Positions 47,340 through 58,679 of a stretch of DNA of 64,000 nucleotides are shown one piece after another. The stretch is from contig JAPVLO010000001.1 in NCBI GenBank assembly GCA_027257055.1, positions 13,353,501 through 13,417,500 on the forward strand, read 5' to 3'. Origin of the DNA: Cephalopachus bancanus (Eukaryota; Chordata; Mammalia; Primates; Tarsiidae). The position numbers and the translations under genes were made by a program. The notes below the pieces were generated by a model. It made no database searches and was not told the origin of the DNA. It was given only the letters and a program-made list of their open reading frames with translations. How positions within the stretch are numbered: the stretch's first letter is position 1; each line of letters starts with the position of its first letter.

Positions 47340-47870
47340 GTTATGTACCATATTATTGATTTGGACATTGATCCTAATGTTCGCTAGGGCTCCTTTACCC
47401 TAATGGTTTGTTTAGACTTATAAATTGATTGTTTTGATAGTTTTACTTGCACTGATAAACTTTTCGCATCAAGTGAAAATGGAGTTGCTATAATGTCATT
47501 ATTAAGCCCACGCCTGTGGACTATGTTGAACTGGGCACAGCCTGCAATAACCGGTAATATATGGTTATTGAGATGCTATGTGCTTGATATCTGGTTTATA
47601 ATAATTTTATAGTCTGTTATTTGCAGAGTTTATAATGTTCCTGGCAGTTAAACACAAAGTCATAATTCACAAAGGGAGGACTCAGAGCTTCTAGCCTTAT
47701 CAATTTTGGAAAGCATGGCTGCCAGAGTTACATAAACGCAGACATTATTGATTCCCATGGAAGCTAAGTCTGCAGTTTTTACTTCGGTTTAAGCCTTGTC
47801 AAAGTCAATTATCGGAAGAAGTTGCATGTATCATGATCACTTCTTTTCTTCTTCCATTTTTCTACAACCA
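47340..47870. other. Repeat-poor block, candidate noncoding conserved sequence
   Basis: AT-rich but not low-complexity, with no recognisable transposon. It contains ctataatgtcattattaagc, ataaccggtaatatatggtt and cataattcac motifs of the kind found in developmental enhancers. No coding signal is seen. Confidence 0.35.
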
Positions 47871-48224
47871 TTCCTTACTGACCGTTTACTTTTGTTGTTG
47901 TTGTTGTTATTCACTGATCTCAGTCCTTTGAGTCTGAGAGTAAGTGCCTTTGGTAAGTTTTTCCCACCAAAATAAAATACTTATTGTCGTGCTTTGATGT
48001 GCATTGATATTGTCGTATGTGAGAAATACCTGTGGATTATACTTTGATCTATTTTTTCATCCATTTGCTGGCATTCTTTGTGAGAGTTTATTTGTCTTCA
48101 TTTTTGATGCTATTTAAATGTTACCTTTTATTCATATCATCTATACTTGAATCACCCATACAAAACAACATCAAAATATTTTACTTTACAGACATTATTA
48201 CATATATAACATACATATGCCCAG

Positions 48225-48640
48225 TGCTTGTTTCCTGATGCTTGAAGGCACAGATTTAAAAACATAACCACTGGCCGGGCGTGGAGGCTCACTCCTATAA
48301 TTCCAGCACTTTGAAAGGATTGCCTGAACCCACGAGTTCAAGACTAACCTGGACAACTTGGTGAGATCTCATCTCTACAATAAATTAAAAAGGTAGCCAG
48401 GCATGGTGATGCATGCCTGTAGTTCCAGCTCCTGGGAAGGCTGAGGCAGAAGGATCACCTGAGCCCAGTAGGTTGAGGCTGCAGTGACCGTGAATGTGCC
48501 ACTGCACTCCAGCCTGGGAGACAGAGTGAGACTCCACTTCAAAAAATAAAAATAAAAACGTAACCACTTCCACCGAGGAGCTCACAGTCTAGTGAGAAAG
48601 CAAGTGTACTCAAAAATAATTAATTGAATCAGTTAGGAAT
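48225..48640 (-). mobile_element. L2 LINE fragment, minus strand, split by an Alu
   Basis: tgcccagtgcttgtttcctg precedes the Alu and gaggagctcacagtctagtg, agaaagcaa follows it. Together they match the reverse-complemented L2 3' UTR (ccctgccctcatggagct, tacagtctagtggg). Confidence 0.68.
48273..48553 (+). mobile_element. Alu dimer with TSD
   Basis: The flanking aaaacataaccact (48259-48272) and aaaacgtaaccact (48555-48568) differ by one base. The left arm has a short internal deletion after cagcactttgaaagg. The right arm has gctgcagtgaccgtgaatgt, an older type. Confidence 0.94.
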
Positions 48641-48901
48641 AGGTTTCCACTGCCAATAATAGTGGTTTATTAAATAGAAATTATCTGTTTGCCCAGGGCT
48701 GATATGATGGCTTTGTCACCAAAGATCTTAGAAGGTCACTACCTCTCACTCACCACTTCATAATCTCCAGGGCGAATCCTGTTCTCTTCATGTTCCAGAA
48801 GAGTGGCCAGAGTGCCAGTGATCCCAAGCACATTCCAGGCAGCAGGATGGAGAAAGCACTGTGAATAAAAGTATCAAAGGACATGCACAAGTTGTCCTTT
48901 T

Positions 48902-49860
48902 TTTTTTAGGCATGATATTGGTATTATGGTTATTTTTTTATATCAATATTTTTTATTTTGATATTGTGGTGTACAGTTAAGGATTAGGTATACAAATATG
49001 CTTTGTTCAGGCACTCTTTTTGATAAGGGGTGTTTTCCCATTCCCAGGCAGATATTACTACTGTTAATCCCACCTCCCTTCCCATGCACCCCCATAGTTT
49101 CCCACCACTGTCAGTCCTTTTCTTATAATATTACGATGGATGTTCAAGGTCCGCTCTATGAGTGAGAACGTGTGATATTCAGATCTTTGTTTCTGTGAGA
49201 GGTCACTCAGTATTATAGACTCTAGTTCCATCCAGGTTGCTGCGAAAGGTTGCCAACTCCAGGTCCGACAAAGGTTTAACATCTTGGATCTACAAGGAAC
49301 TCAAACGTGATGAAAAGAAAAAAACAAACAACCCCATTACAAAGCAGGCAAAAGATATGAACAGACACTTCTCAAAGGAAGACATCCGAGCAGCCAACAG
49401 ACACATGAAGAAATGTTCAACCTCACTAATCATCAGGGAGATGCAAATCAAAACCACACTGAGATACCACCTAACTCCAGTCAGAATGACAATTAACAAT
49501 AACTCAAAAAATAACAGTTGCTGGAGAGGGTGTGGTGAAAAGGGAACACTTCCACACTGTTGGTGGGAATGCAAACTAGTGCAACCTCTGTGAAAAACAG
49601 TGTGGCGATTCCTAAAAGCTCTAAATATCGACCTCCCATATGACCTCGCAATCCCCCTACTGGGAATATACCCTGAAGAACTCAAATCACTCTATGAAAA
49701 AAATACCTGCACACGTATGTTTATCGCATCATTGTTCACAATAGCAAGAACCTGGCATCAACCATGCAGTCCATCAAAACAGAACTGGATTAAAAAAATG
49801 TACATATACACAATGGAATACTACGCAGCCATAAAAAAGAACAAAATCATGAATTTCACA
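48902..49860 (-). mobile_element. Well-preserved LINE-1 with 5' inversion and TSD
   Basis: 48902-49246 is the L1 3' end on the minus strand with its T-run at the left (motifs tatgagtgagaacgtgtgat and cagtattatagactctagtt). 49247-49860 is the preceding ORF2 end on the plus strand. The two parts join almost without loss. The duplication acaagttgtccttt/acaagttgtctttt lies at 48887-48900 and 49861-49874. The ORF2 reading frame is open over both sides of a single TGA at 49591-49593, where related copies have TGG. Confidence 0.93.
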
Positions 49861-49874
49861 ACAAGTTGTCTTTT

Positions 49875-50545
49875 AAGTAAACTTCCTACAACCCATTATT
49901 CAATACATCTGCTTACATCTCATTGGCCAGAATGTATTCTTATGTCCACACATCAAAATGTAATCGTTCCATTGGCCCAGATAAAAATTAAGAATTCTAT
50001 TTCTGTTAAAGACAAGAAAAAATAGACAGTGAGAAACAACTATTGAGTTGAACTATGTGAAATTGCTGGTATCTGATTGCTTTTTTTATCTACAGTCTAC
50101 CATGGGGCCCCTTTGACATAGTTCACACTAAGACTGGTCTCTGTCCAACAGTGTAGCACAAAGTATAAGTGCAGGACTGTGCACACAGAGAAGATTAGGT
50201 GGCAAGCACTGATGGCTGGACTGCCTAAGAGGCTCCAGAGTGAATGTTTGAGTCAATTTTTAAGGATGGGTTCCATTCGCTAGACAGGGTGAAGAGCAAT
50301 GTGTACTCCAGGCATAGGGGGTGGATTTCTCAACTCATAGGTTATGATTGTGTGAGCACTTAGAAGCATTCAGACTGCCTAGGGTTTAGGCTTGTGATAG
50401 GAAATGACTGGGAAAATGTATGGGACCAAGCTGGAAGTTTTTAGATGCCATGTTATGGGGTTGAGCTTTGGTTCTATAACCAATCAAGTTAGATTTGGTT
50501 TTTTAGAAAGATAACTCTTAAGAAGATGATGAATGAAATCTGCAT
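49875..50545. other. Single-copy DNA without recognised gene
   Basis: No repeat or gene recognised. The 141-codon plus frame ending at 50025 is the L1 ORF2 end running out into flanking DNA. Confidence 0.5.
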
Positions 50546-50548
50546 TCT

Positions 50549-50846
50549 TAGTTTTTTTGTTTGTTTGTTGAGTTGGAGTCTCACTCTGTCTTCCAGGCTG
50601 AAGTGCAGTGGCACACTCCCGGCCACCGCAGCCTCAACCTGCTGGGCTCAATCTTTCCACCTCAGCCTTCCAAGTAGCTGGAACTACAGGCACGTGCTAT
50701 CATGCCCAGCTTATCTTTTGATTTATTGTAGAGACGAGGTCTCACCAAGTTGCCCAGGTTGATCTTGAACCTCTGAGCTTAGGCAATCCTCTTGTCTCAG
50801 CCTCCCAAAGTGCTGGGATTACAGACCTGAGTCACCGCACCTGGCC
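50549..50846 (-). mobile_element. Alu dimer, minus strand
   Basis: ttttttgtttgtttgttgag starts the T-rich side. The right arm has gcacactcccggccaccgca and the left arm ends gagtcaccgcacctggcc. It mixes young and older variants. Confidence 0.94.
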
Positions 50847-51384
50847 AGTTTTGTTTTACTAAACTTCTAGAAAGGGTCTTTTAAAATATTTTTAAGTGCT
50901 AAGTCTGTATGCAAAAACAAGTTGGCATTGCTGGGTTATTCCATGCCTACTACTCAATCCCATTTCGATGGAAGACAAAAGCCATCAAGAGGGGTGGCCA
51001 CTGCCTTTTCTCTCACTCAACTGTGAAACCCAGCCTATCAACAGGTGTCATCGGCCCATGGGAGACCCTGGGCCAACAAGGAGCAATTCTTGTCAAGGAA
51101 GTCCCTACATTGTAGAGAAAATCATCAGAAAGCCAAGCTCCTTGCTGTTTGACAGCAGCTGGTCCTGCAAGGAGACCAATAATTTCTCTGCACGAGAGGT
51201 TTTCACCACCCTAGGCAGCACAGGACTCAGCATGGCCAATCCATATTGTCATGTCAATTTCAGTGGAAATGCTCCGTCTTCAGTCACTTGCCATTATGTC
51301 ACCCTATTTCAGTTCCCCTTGGGAGCCCACCCTTCCTGTGGCACCATTTATGTATTGGCGAGCGCTGCCTATATTTCCCCACAA

Positions 51385-51480
51385 GAATGGAAACCCCATG
51401 CAAGCGGGACATTGTCTGCCTTGTCTTGAGTCATTTTTGCAGCTCGCAGAATAGTGCTTGGCTCATTGTAACCATAGCAA
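51385..51480 (+). mobile_element. L2 LINE 3' end fragment
   Basis: caagaatggaaaccccatgc, aagcgggacattgtctgcct and cgcagaatagtgcttggctc match the L2 3' UTR (gaatgtaagctccatgag, gcagggactttgtctg, agaacagtgcctggc). It overlaps the end of the longest open frame in the window, arguing against that frame being a gene. Confidence 0.72.
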
Positions 51481-52191
51481 CATCCCCAAACCATCTGGCT
51501 TGCTTCTTGCCATGTTCCTAATCAACCCCTCTCATTGACTAAAGATTTTGCTGAGTCAGAATCCTCCTTGCTAAGGAATCTTACCAGAGCCTGCAGGAAT
51601 TTGCGTCTGTGCAGAGAGGCCATCAGTGTCTTGGCCACTCCTCTCTTCAACCTCCTCATCTCCTTATCCACTCCTGCATGGTGGCACCTGGAAGTGATCG
51701 ATGACAAAAAATGGTCCTTCTGGTGTGGTTCTCCCTCCACTCTTCCCCTCCGCATCACCTCTCTCCCTCTTCACTTCCCATCTTTCCAGCTTCTCGTCTC
51801 TTGTCAATAACTTCGGTTGCCTCTTCCCAATGCCTAACCAAGTTTCCATTCATCAAATCTGACTATAACATTATGTGGGCGGGAGTCAAAATTTGTATCT
51901 TACCTGCACCTGTGTTGGAGATACTGCATAATGCTAGAGAATATCTCAGAACCAGGTATATTTGACCACTGGAAACGCATGCCCACAAACTCAACTGCAC
52001 CCACAGAACACGTTTCTACCATGTTTCTTTTCTTTACTTTTTTTTAGATTAGAAAATATAGCTTATTAGAAGGCTAAATAGAGAGGGAGAGTAAAAGGAA
52101 ATTCACTTCCCCAAGGTAGGAGAGGGCCAAAGCTTAAGAAAATATGGTCTGGCCATAGCTCAAAGAGTACCTGGCCACACCATAGCTCAGC

Positions 52192-52250
52192 AAAGCAATG
52201 GCCACGATGGCCCGGCAATGGCCACAATGGTCTGATAATGGCAAGCGGCT
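52192..52250. repeat. Short tandem-like repeat of about 20 bp
   Basis: The unit gcaatggccacgatggcccg is followed by gcaatggccacaatggtctg and then the partial ataatggcaag, that is, two and a half diverged copies. The upstream ctggccatagctcaaag and ctggccacaccatagctcag also echo each other. Confidence 0.75.
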
Positions 52251-52311
52251 GCTAATTCCACCATGTTTCTTTGGTCAGCTTCTCTGTAGCAGACTAGCCC
52301 ATGCCTTCTTT

Positions 52312-52599
52312 TTTTTTTTTTTTTTGAGTAGGCGTCTCACTCTGTCACCCAGACTGGAGTGCAGTGGCCGCTCCCAGCCACCGCAGCCTCGACCTGCTGG
52401 GCTCCGGTGATCCTTCCACCTCAGCCTTCCGAACAGCTGGAATTACAGGTGCGCGCTACCACGCCCAGCTGATTTTTTGATTTATTGTAGAGATGAGGTC
52501 TCACTGCCCAGGCGGGTCTCGAACCCGCGGGCTCAGGCCATCCACTCACCTCAGCCTCCCAAAGGCGCAGGATGACAGGCTGAGCCACCGAGCCCGGCT
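52312..52599 (-). mobile_element. Young Alu dimer, minus strand, with perfect TSD
   Basis: The 15-bp duplication gcccatgccttcttt is identical at 52297-52311 and 52600-52614. CpG-containing segments (ggtctcgaacccgcgggctc; ccaccgagcccggc) are intact, indicating a recent copy. Confidence 0.96.
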
Positions 52600-52639
52600 G
52601 CCCATGCCTTCTTTATCAACTGCAGTAGCATGGGTCTTC

Positions 52640-53080
52640 CTAAATTCACTCATGCCTCTTTCAATCAATTTCCAGCCGTAGTTACCTTTCTGAAATACAA
52701 ATGTATCTTCCTTCAAACTCTTCCGTAGCTTCCGATGGGATGAAAGTCTGATCTCCTTCATCTGGTTCCCAAGTTCTTACCTGATCTTGCACCTGACTCT
52801 TCCATCCTGTCATCTCCTACCCCTCTCTTTGGGTTCTCTGCCTCGGCACCCAGCTAAAGCCTTTTCACCCTCAAGCCTCCCATTAAAGCTCCCTTTAAAG
52901 GTTCCTTAAGTCTCCACTTGAAAGTCCTCTCCTTGGGATGCCTTCTTCTGACTCTAATTTAGGGGCCATAGTGATGGGCTCCCACTGGAATGCCCATCCC
53001 TTGGCTCCATGTATCACTTTTTTGTTTCATTGTTTGTGTGATCTGTAACTTCTCTCGCTGTGCTCTAACCTTGCAAGTTT
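52640..53080 (+). mobile_element. L2 LINE 3' region
   Basis: cttccgtagcttccgatggg, then tgatctccttcatctggttc, tcatctcctacccctctctt, agccttttcaccctcaagcc, ttaagtctccacttgaaagt, cctctccttgggatgccttc and tgtatcacttttttg follow the L2 ORF2-end/3' UTR order (ctccagtggctcccca, tctcctaccactctcc, aaatgtcacctcctcaga, gaggccttccctga). Confidence 0.72.
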
Positions 53081-53109
53081 CTGTCGGGTTTCTCCTCTGC
53101 TACCTCCCC

Positions 53110-54480
53110 AAGACACAGCATAGCAGCAGCCCATGGGCAGAGTTGAAAGAGGAAAAACTGTTCGCTGGGGGATGGCACCATGTACCTGTCACGTTTCCCA
53201 AGCCACGTGACATCCCTCAGGAGTCCCTGGATGACACTGCCCTCAGTGCCTGCTATTTCTGTTTCCGTACAAGGATACCGTTCCTCTTTGTCATGGGAAT
53301 TTGGGATGAGGGAAGGAGAAGATAAATAGCAGGAGAGTCACAGGTCCAAAGAATGCGCCAGTTGACCCTTCAACACGTTTCTCGGCAACCTGTGGCCATT
53401 TGACTACCATGAATCATTTGGACTACACTGGCATGAAGCTCTCACTTCAGGAGGTCGAGCAGTCATAACTTCAAACCCAATGACACACCCACAGTGAAAA
53501 GCCATATGCTATAAAAAGCTCAAAGAGTCAATACCCTCGTGGATTTAAACCAGAGGTCTGGCACGGATATAGAACGTGAGTAATTCACAGGCCTTATATA
53601 TTTTTAATACCCGAGACCACAGGAAATGTATCCAGGAGAATGTTGTTAATGACGCGGTGACACATGCCCACCGGTTTCTTCCAGAGTTGTTGTCATGCTA
53701 ACCCCATGACATAAAGTCGAAATGATCTAATGGCTTCAGTAGAAGTGTTTTCGCCCATCAAGACTTGGTGTGCTGAGAAAAGAGGGCGAATCTGCTAAAG
53801 CCATTAGTTTACACTTAAAATATGACACAGGCACGTTTTTCAGTCATTTGACTGATGACGTGTTCCCTGCATCAGAGTGGAGGAAGTTCGAAGTCCCGGC
53901 TGTTGAGACAGCCTTGCCTCCGATGGGAAAGAAAAGCCCAGAAAGGCACAGTGCACATCTACCTTTTGTTCCTCTGGATGGTATGGAATCACAGCTCTTC
54001 AGTTCTAAGAAGCTGGTTTCCATTGTGGGTGGGGTACATGGGAGAGAGGAGGATGTCGCTGACGGTATTGAACAAGGGCTGGAAAAGTGGCAGAGGAATG
54101 AGAGCAGCATGGGAACAGACTTACGGAAGTGGCCCATGAGGAAAGTTTCTGAGTTGTGAGCAGTGTAGACACAGCAAGAGGAAGCCCACTACGGTGTGTC
54201 AATAGGGTTGCAGCAAGAGGAATCGACCGACAGTTTCTCACACAAGCCTTGGCATCTTATTTAAGCAGGGAGTGGGAGAGGTCGTTCAAGATAAAGCAGT
54301 GAAGGCTTAGTCCATGAATGAATGAATGAGCATTCCTAGTAGCCTGTTCCTTACTCAGAGAGTGTCTGTGCACTCTTTTGCACCCTGCGCGCTACCTCAT
54401 TCAACTTTCCTGGAAAATAAAATTAATAGGTTTTCTGTACAATGCTTGCTTCTTAAGTGTTATTTTCTAAAATTTGGCAG
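53110..54480. other. Single-copy DNA without recognised gene
   Basis: A plus frame of 129 codons (53770-54159) is opposed by minus frames of 97 and 78 codons across the same bases. None has a recognisable domain. Confidence 0.45.
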
Positions 54481-54489
54481 GTTAGAATG

Positions 54490-54730
54490 TACGCATAGGT
54501 GATGGCCGCACCTACGGCAAGCATCCGAATGAGACATTGGTCCAGCCAAACTGTCTGTGCCGGCTCTCTTTGCGATCCACACCAGTCAAATCCATCCTAA
54601 AGCAATCTGCACCAGTCGCAGGAATGACCAAAATGAGATCAGTCAAGCTGCCGTCCAATTTCATGCCGAGGGACAGAATCTCAGTGTCATTTGTAGTTTC
54701 AGTGAAATCTGGCATAGAGCATATTTAACC
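54490..54730. other. CpG-retaining repeat-free block
   Basis: About nine CpGs occur in roughly 200 bp outside any Alu, well above the surrounding single-copy DNA. Open frames of 63-74 codons exist on both strands (for example 54512-54715 minus), without a recognised family or clear splice sites. It could be a conserved element, a remnant exon or an unnamed old repeat. Confidence 0.4.
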
Positions 54731-55212
54731 TTCCATCTTGTTCAACAGTGCGGTGCCATTTCTTTCAACACAGCTTCATGAGGATAGAAGCATAGGAAGA
54801 TTAGCACTTCCAGATAAATAGAAAAGAAAAAATAAAACACTGGGCCAATCCAGATTGCTACTTTGAATGCCTTCAGTCCCGCTGGTCAGAGATGAACTCA
54901 AATCCGGCACCCACTATGCAAAAATCTCCAGGAGTGCTTTAAAAGGGAAGGCCCTCTTCCACTCATTAATATTTAATAGCTTTGAAAAATGGTGGGCTGG
55001 CTTGTCCCCCTGGAAGGACTTACATGTTTTGAATGCCATCAATACCCACAGGCTCGAAGCTGCACTGTGCTGTATAAACAAAGGCCTTGATCACCATTTA
55101 TTTCTGAAGTTATGAGCGACATATTTATGTTACCAGAGGTATTTTGTTCTCATGATCATGCCTGTGCAAGTCTGTGGTTTCTGCCCTCTGGGATGACAAC
55201 TGCCTTTTCCTA

Positions 55213-55506
55213 TTTTTTTTTTTTTTTTGAGTTGGAGTCTCACTCTATCACCCAGGCTGAAGGGCAGTGGCATGCTCATGGCTACCGCAGCCTCAACCTT
55301 CTGGGCTCTGGCGATCCTTCCGCCTCAGTCTTCCAGGCAGCCAGAACCACAGGCATGCACTACCATGCCTGGCTAATTTTTGGTTTATTGTGGAGATGAG
55401 GTCTCACCAAGTTGCCCGGGCTGGTCTCGAACCCGCAGGCTCAGGCAATCCACTTGCCTCGGCCTCCCAAAACGCTGAGATGACAGGCTGAACCACCAAG
55501 CTGTGT
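55213..55506 (-). mobile_element. Alu dimer, minus strand
   Basis: A T-run then gagttggagtctcactctat to aggctgaaccaccaagctg. Flanking ctgccttttcct and ctgtcttttcct form a likely target duplication with one difference. Confidence 0.94.
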
Positions 55507-55540
55507 CTGTCTTTTCCTTTTCTTTGTTTTCCTCCTTTAT

Positions 55541-55975
55541 GTCAATAGCTTTAGGGGTTACAGATAGCTTTCAGTCTTTGGGGGGCATTAAACAGTGGTG
55601 AAGAAGTCTGGGCTTTAAGTGAACCCACCACCCCCACCTGCACACATGGGACCCCATAGGTGGTTTTCTGTTCCTCCACCCCTGCTTTCCTGCCCCTTCT
55701 GAGTCTCCAGTGTCAATCATCCCATTCCATATGCCTTTGCTCACCCTTAATGTAGCTCCCCCTTATAAGTGAGAACACACGGTGGTTGGTTTTCTGTTCT
55801 TTCATTATTCACTCAGGACGATGCTCTCCAATTCCACCCAAGTTGCTGCAGAAGACATAATTTCATTCTTTTTGATGGCTGCATAGTATTCCATGGTGTG
55901 TATATACCACGTTTTCATTATCCACTGACTGATGGGCACGTACACCTTTGCAATTGCGGACCATGAGGCTGCCTT
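55541..55975 (-). mobile_element. LINE-1 3' end, minus strand, 5'-truncated
   Basis: tttaggggttacagatagct, then cttataagtgagaacacacg, gttgctgcagaagacataat, ggctgcatagtattccatgg and tccactgactgatgggcacg are the reverse complement of the L1MA-like 3' UTR and ORF2 end. Confidence 0.88.
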
Positions 55976-56129
55976 CTCTGATCACACCCACCCACTCCCC
56001 GCCTCCCAGCGCCTCCTCACCTGGAGAAAGGCCTGCACTTCACACGTCCACGCATGGAAGCAGGTGCTGCCAGTTTTCTCCCAAGTGTGCCTTGGCCCAT
56101 TGCTCAATCTCAATGGAAAATGAAGCTGT

Positions 56130-56790
56130 CAGGAGTTGAATTGCACCCCACCCCAAATTCACAGGCTGAGGTGCTAACCCTCCATGTGACTCTGGAAATA
56201 GGACCTGTAAGGAGGTAATGAAGATCAAACGAAATAATAAGGGTGGGGCCCGGATGATAGGATTGGTGTCCTTATTTTTTTTTTTTTTGAGTTGGAGTCT
56301 CACTCTCTCGCCCAGACTGCAGTGCAGTGGCCGCTCCCGGCCACTGCAGCCTCGCCTGCTGGGCTCCGGCGATCCTTCCGCCTCAGCCTTCCGAGTAGCT
56401 GGAACTACAGGCGCGCGCTAGAACACCTGGCTAATTTTTTATCTATTGTAGAGATGAGGTCTCATCAAGTTGCCCAGGCGGGTCTCAAATCCGCGGGCTC
56501 AGGCAATCCACTCCCCTCAGCCTCCCAAGGCGCAGGATTACAGGCTGAGCTACCGAGCCCGGCTGGATTGGTGTCCTTCTAAGAAGAGGAAAGACACAAG
56601 GAGCGTGAGGACACAGCGACAAGGCTGCAGACCATGAAGAAAAGCCTCACCAGAAGCAGACCTGGCTGGACCCTGTCTCAAACTCCTGCCTCCAGAACTG
56701 GGAGAAAATGCATTTAGGTTGGGAGAGGCCTTGTCTGCAGAGTTTTGTGATGGCAGCCTGATCCCAGAGCTATGAAAGCCGAGGCAGACT
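56130..56790 (+). mobile_element. MLT1A-like LTR, split by an Alu
   Basis: gagttgaattgcaccccacc, then tgtgactctggaaataggac, gggtggggcccggatgatag, the Alu, and then cttctaagaagaggaaagac, gtgaggacacagcgacaagg, cctcaccagaagcagacctg, ccagaactgggagaaaatgc and tttgtgatggcagcctgatc follow the MLT1A order. It is a solo LTR. Confidence 0.9.
56274..56564 (-). mobile_element. Young Alu dimer, minus strand, with perfect TSD
   Basis: The 14-bp duplication ggattggtgtcctt is identical at 56260-56273 and 56565-56578. It is a young-class copy (gctcccggccactgcagcc; tacaggctgagctaccgagc) inserted in the MLT1 LTR. Confidence 0.96.
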
Positions 56791-56884
56791 TACCGTCATG
56801 CCCACAGCCCACCTGGAACCACTCGCTCCATGCTCCCCAAACGCCTGTCAGGGGCTTCAACTGCCCTTCAGAAATTATTCAGTT

Positions 56885-57710
56885 CATTATAATAGTACAC
56901 TTATTTTAATAACTAGTGTAGCCTTGCACCTGACCGGTACTCACAAACAACTTTTTATTATATAATAAACATATTTATTAAAATAAATATGACATAAAAC
57001 GTACCATGTGGACCACATTTAAGTGTATCATTTGGTGCCTTGAGTTCATTCATGTTGTTGCCCAGCCATCACCAACATCAATCTCCAGAACTTTCTCGTC
57101 TTCCAAACTGAAACTCTGCCCCCACCAAACCATCACGCTCCACCCTCCCCTCTTCCCAACTCCTAATGACCATCATCCTACTCTCTGTGAATCTGACCAC
57201 TCTAGGGACTTCACAAAAATGAAATTATAAGGCTCAGACCTGGTGGCTCATGCCTGTAATCCCAGCACTTTGGGAGGCCGAGGCAGGAGGAGTGCTTGAA
57301 CCCAGGAGTTCGAGGCCAGTCTGGACAACATAGCAAGAACTTATCTCTATAAAAAGAAAAAAAAAATTAACTAGTAGGGAGTGGTGGTACATGGACGGGG
57401 TCTCCAACTTCTCAGGAAGCTAAGGAGGGAGGATCTCCTGAACCCAGGAGGTCGAGGCTGCCGTGAGCTATGATTGTGCAGCACTGCACTCCAGCCTGGG
57501 TGACAGAGTGAGATTCCAACTCAAAAGACAAAAAAAGGAATTACATGATATCTGTCTTTTTGTGTCTGGTTTATTTATTTAGCATAGCATCTTCAAGTCT
57601 CGTTCATGTTGTGACATGTATCAGAATGTTTTCCCCTTTTAAAACCGAATAATATGTGTATGCGTGCCTGTAAAACATCGTGTTTGTCCACTCAGCAAAG
57701 CACTTTACAT
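56885..57710 (+). mobile_element. Old LINE-1 (L1M-type) 3' region, split by an Alu
   Basis: acataaaacgtaccatgtgg, then cattcatgttgttgcccagc, catcaccaacatcaatctcc, aactgaaactctgcccccac and ctctgtgaatctgaccactc precede the Alu at 57231. tttagcatagcatcttcaag and ctcgttcatgttgtgacatg follow it. The same L1M region is found at 16768-17470. Confidence 0.88.
57231..57536 (+). mobile_element. Alu dimer, older copy
   Basis: ggctcagacctggtggctca to gacagagtgagattccaact with an A-rich tail. The left arm retains catgcctgtaatcccagca, an older type. It lies inside the L1M fragment. Confidence 0.94.
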
Positions 57711-57799
57711 GTTAACTCCCTCCTCTTATTTAGATAGCTTCTTTGCTGGGTTACTTATTTTGTTTTGGTTTTTTTCTGCTCGTTCTTGAAATTCGTCTT

Positions 57800-58030
57800 T
57801 GTCTGTCACAGGGGTTCACACCCCCAGGGTGGTTCTGCACACCTTTCCCCAGCACCCCCGCCCACCCCCAGCACATTTCACAAGGTCTGGAGACAGTTTT
57901 GCCCTCACAGCTGGGGCTGCTCCTGACATCTAGCGGGTAGAACCCAGAGATGCTGCGAATCATCCCATAATACCCAGGATGGCCCCACAAGAGGGGATCA
58001 TCCAGCCTAACATGTCAGTCACACAAAGGC
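57800..58030 (+). mobile_element. MER20 (hAT-Charlie) element
   Basis: ggtctggagacagttttgcc, then ctgctcctgacatctagcgg, gtagaacccagagatgctgc, aatacccaggatggcccc and tcatccagcctaacatgtca match MER20 in order. MER20 copies are known from other work to act as enhancers or insulators in endometrial cells; nothing in the sequence shows that this copy does. Confidence 0.85.
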
Positions 58031-58039
58031 TGGGAAGTC

Positions 58040-58592
58040 TTGGTGTAGAGTGTCAGGATCTAAAACAAGAGCCGTCAGTGCATTTCTTTACTTCATTATT
58101 CCACAGACCCTTCTAAAGACTCCATAGGAGCTAAGAAACAGCACATCCACTCTCTCTGTGTCTTCTTTGCCCCTTCCTGTCACCTGACAACTCCTCATTC
58201 TCTAGCCCCAAGTTCATATCCTTGAACATCAACGCTTGTCCAGGTTAGTCTGAGTGGTTGGCTACTGGCACCTCTGCTAAGACAGGCTTCCCTCTCCCTA
58301 ACCCCAGCTTTAACCACGTCTGTAAGGGCAGCACTTTCTGTTTTCTCCCACGGCAGCAGCTGGGCTCCACAGCCTGGTCCCACACAAAGCCACCTGACCC
58401 CACTGTCATCGTATGTCCTCCAGTTTAATTGGCCTTGCAGAGGTTAAGAAAGGGAGACCTGCACCCACTCGCCGTCCTTTCTACATAACTATGGGCTTTA
58501 TCGCATGTCACTTCAGTCTTTATCATTTCAGTGACTTTTTTTTTTTTGCCTACATAGACACAGAGAAATAGCCCTGTAGATAGAGGCCTCTT
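58040..58592. other. Single-copy DNA without recognised gene
   Basis: No gene or repeat recognised apart from a T-run near 58538-58548. Confidence 0.45.
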
Positions 58593-58597
58593 TTTTT

Positions 58598-58598
58598 C

Positions 58599-58657
<59 letters not shown>

Positions 58658-58659
58658 TC
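58598..58659. repeat. (TTTC)n microsatellite
   Basis: About 15 TTTC units precede the minus-strand Alu at 58680, where its poly(T) side should be, so the array probably arose from the Alu tail. Confidence 0.95.
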
Positions 58660-58679
58660 ATTTTCTGTCTTTCTTTCCT

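Noticed and set aside
49237..50025. Frames of 118 and 141 codons resembling reverse transcriptase
   Set aside because: They are the C-terminal end of L1 ORF2 in a 5'-truncated and inverted L1, not a cellular gene.
50896..51429. Longest open frame in the window (177 codons, plus strand)
   Set aside because: No recognisable domain or composition of a real protein. Its last part lies in an L2 fragment (51385-51480), and alternative frames of similar quality cover the same bases.
53359..53377. cagttgacccttcaacacg, close to a Tigger1 terminal repeat
   Set aside because: The following bases do not continue as Tigger1, and no partner repeat or TA pair was found. It may be coincidence or a very short relic.
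53770..54159. 129-codon plus-strand frame
   Set aside because: No recognisable domain, no splice or promoter context, and 97- and 78-codon frames on the opposite strand. It is most likely chance in GC-balanced DNA.
58425..58661. Frame with repeated Lys-Glu-Arg
   Set aside because: It is a translation of the TTTC microsatellite on the minus strand.
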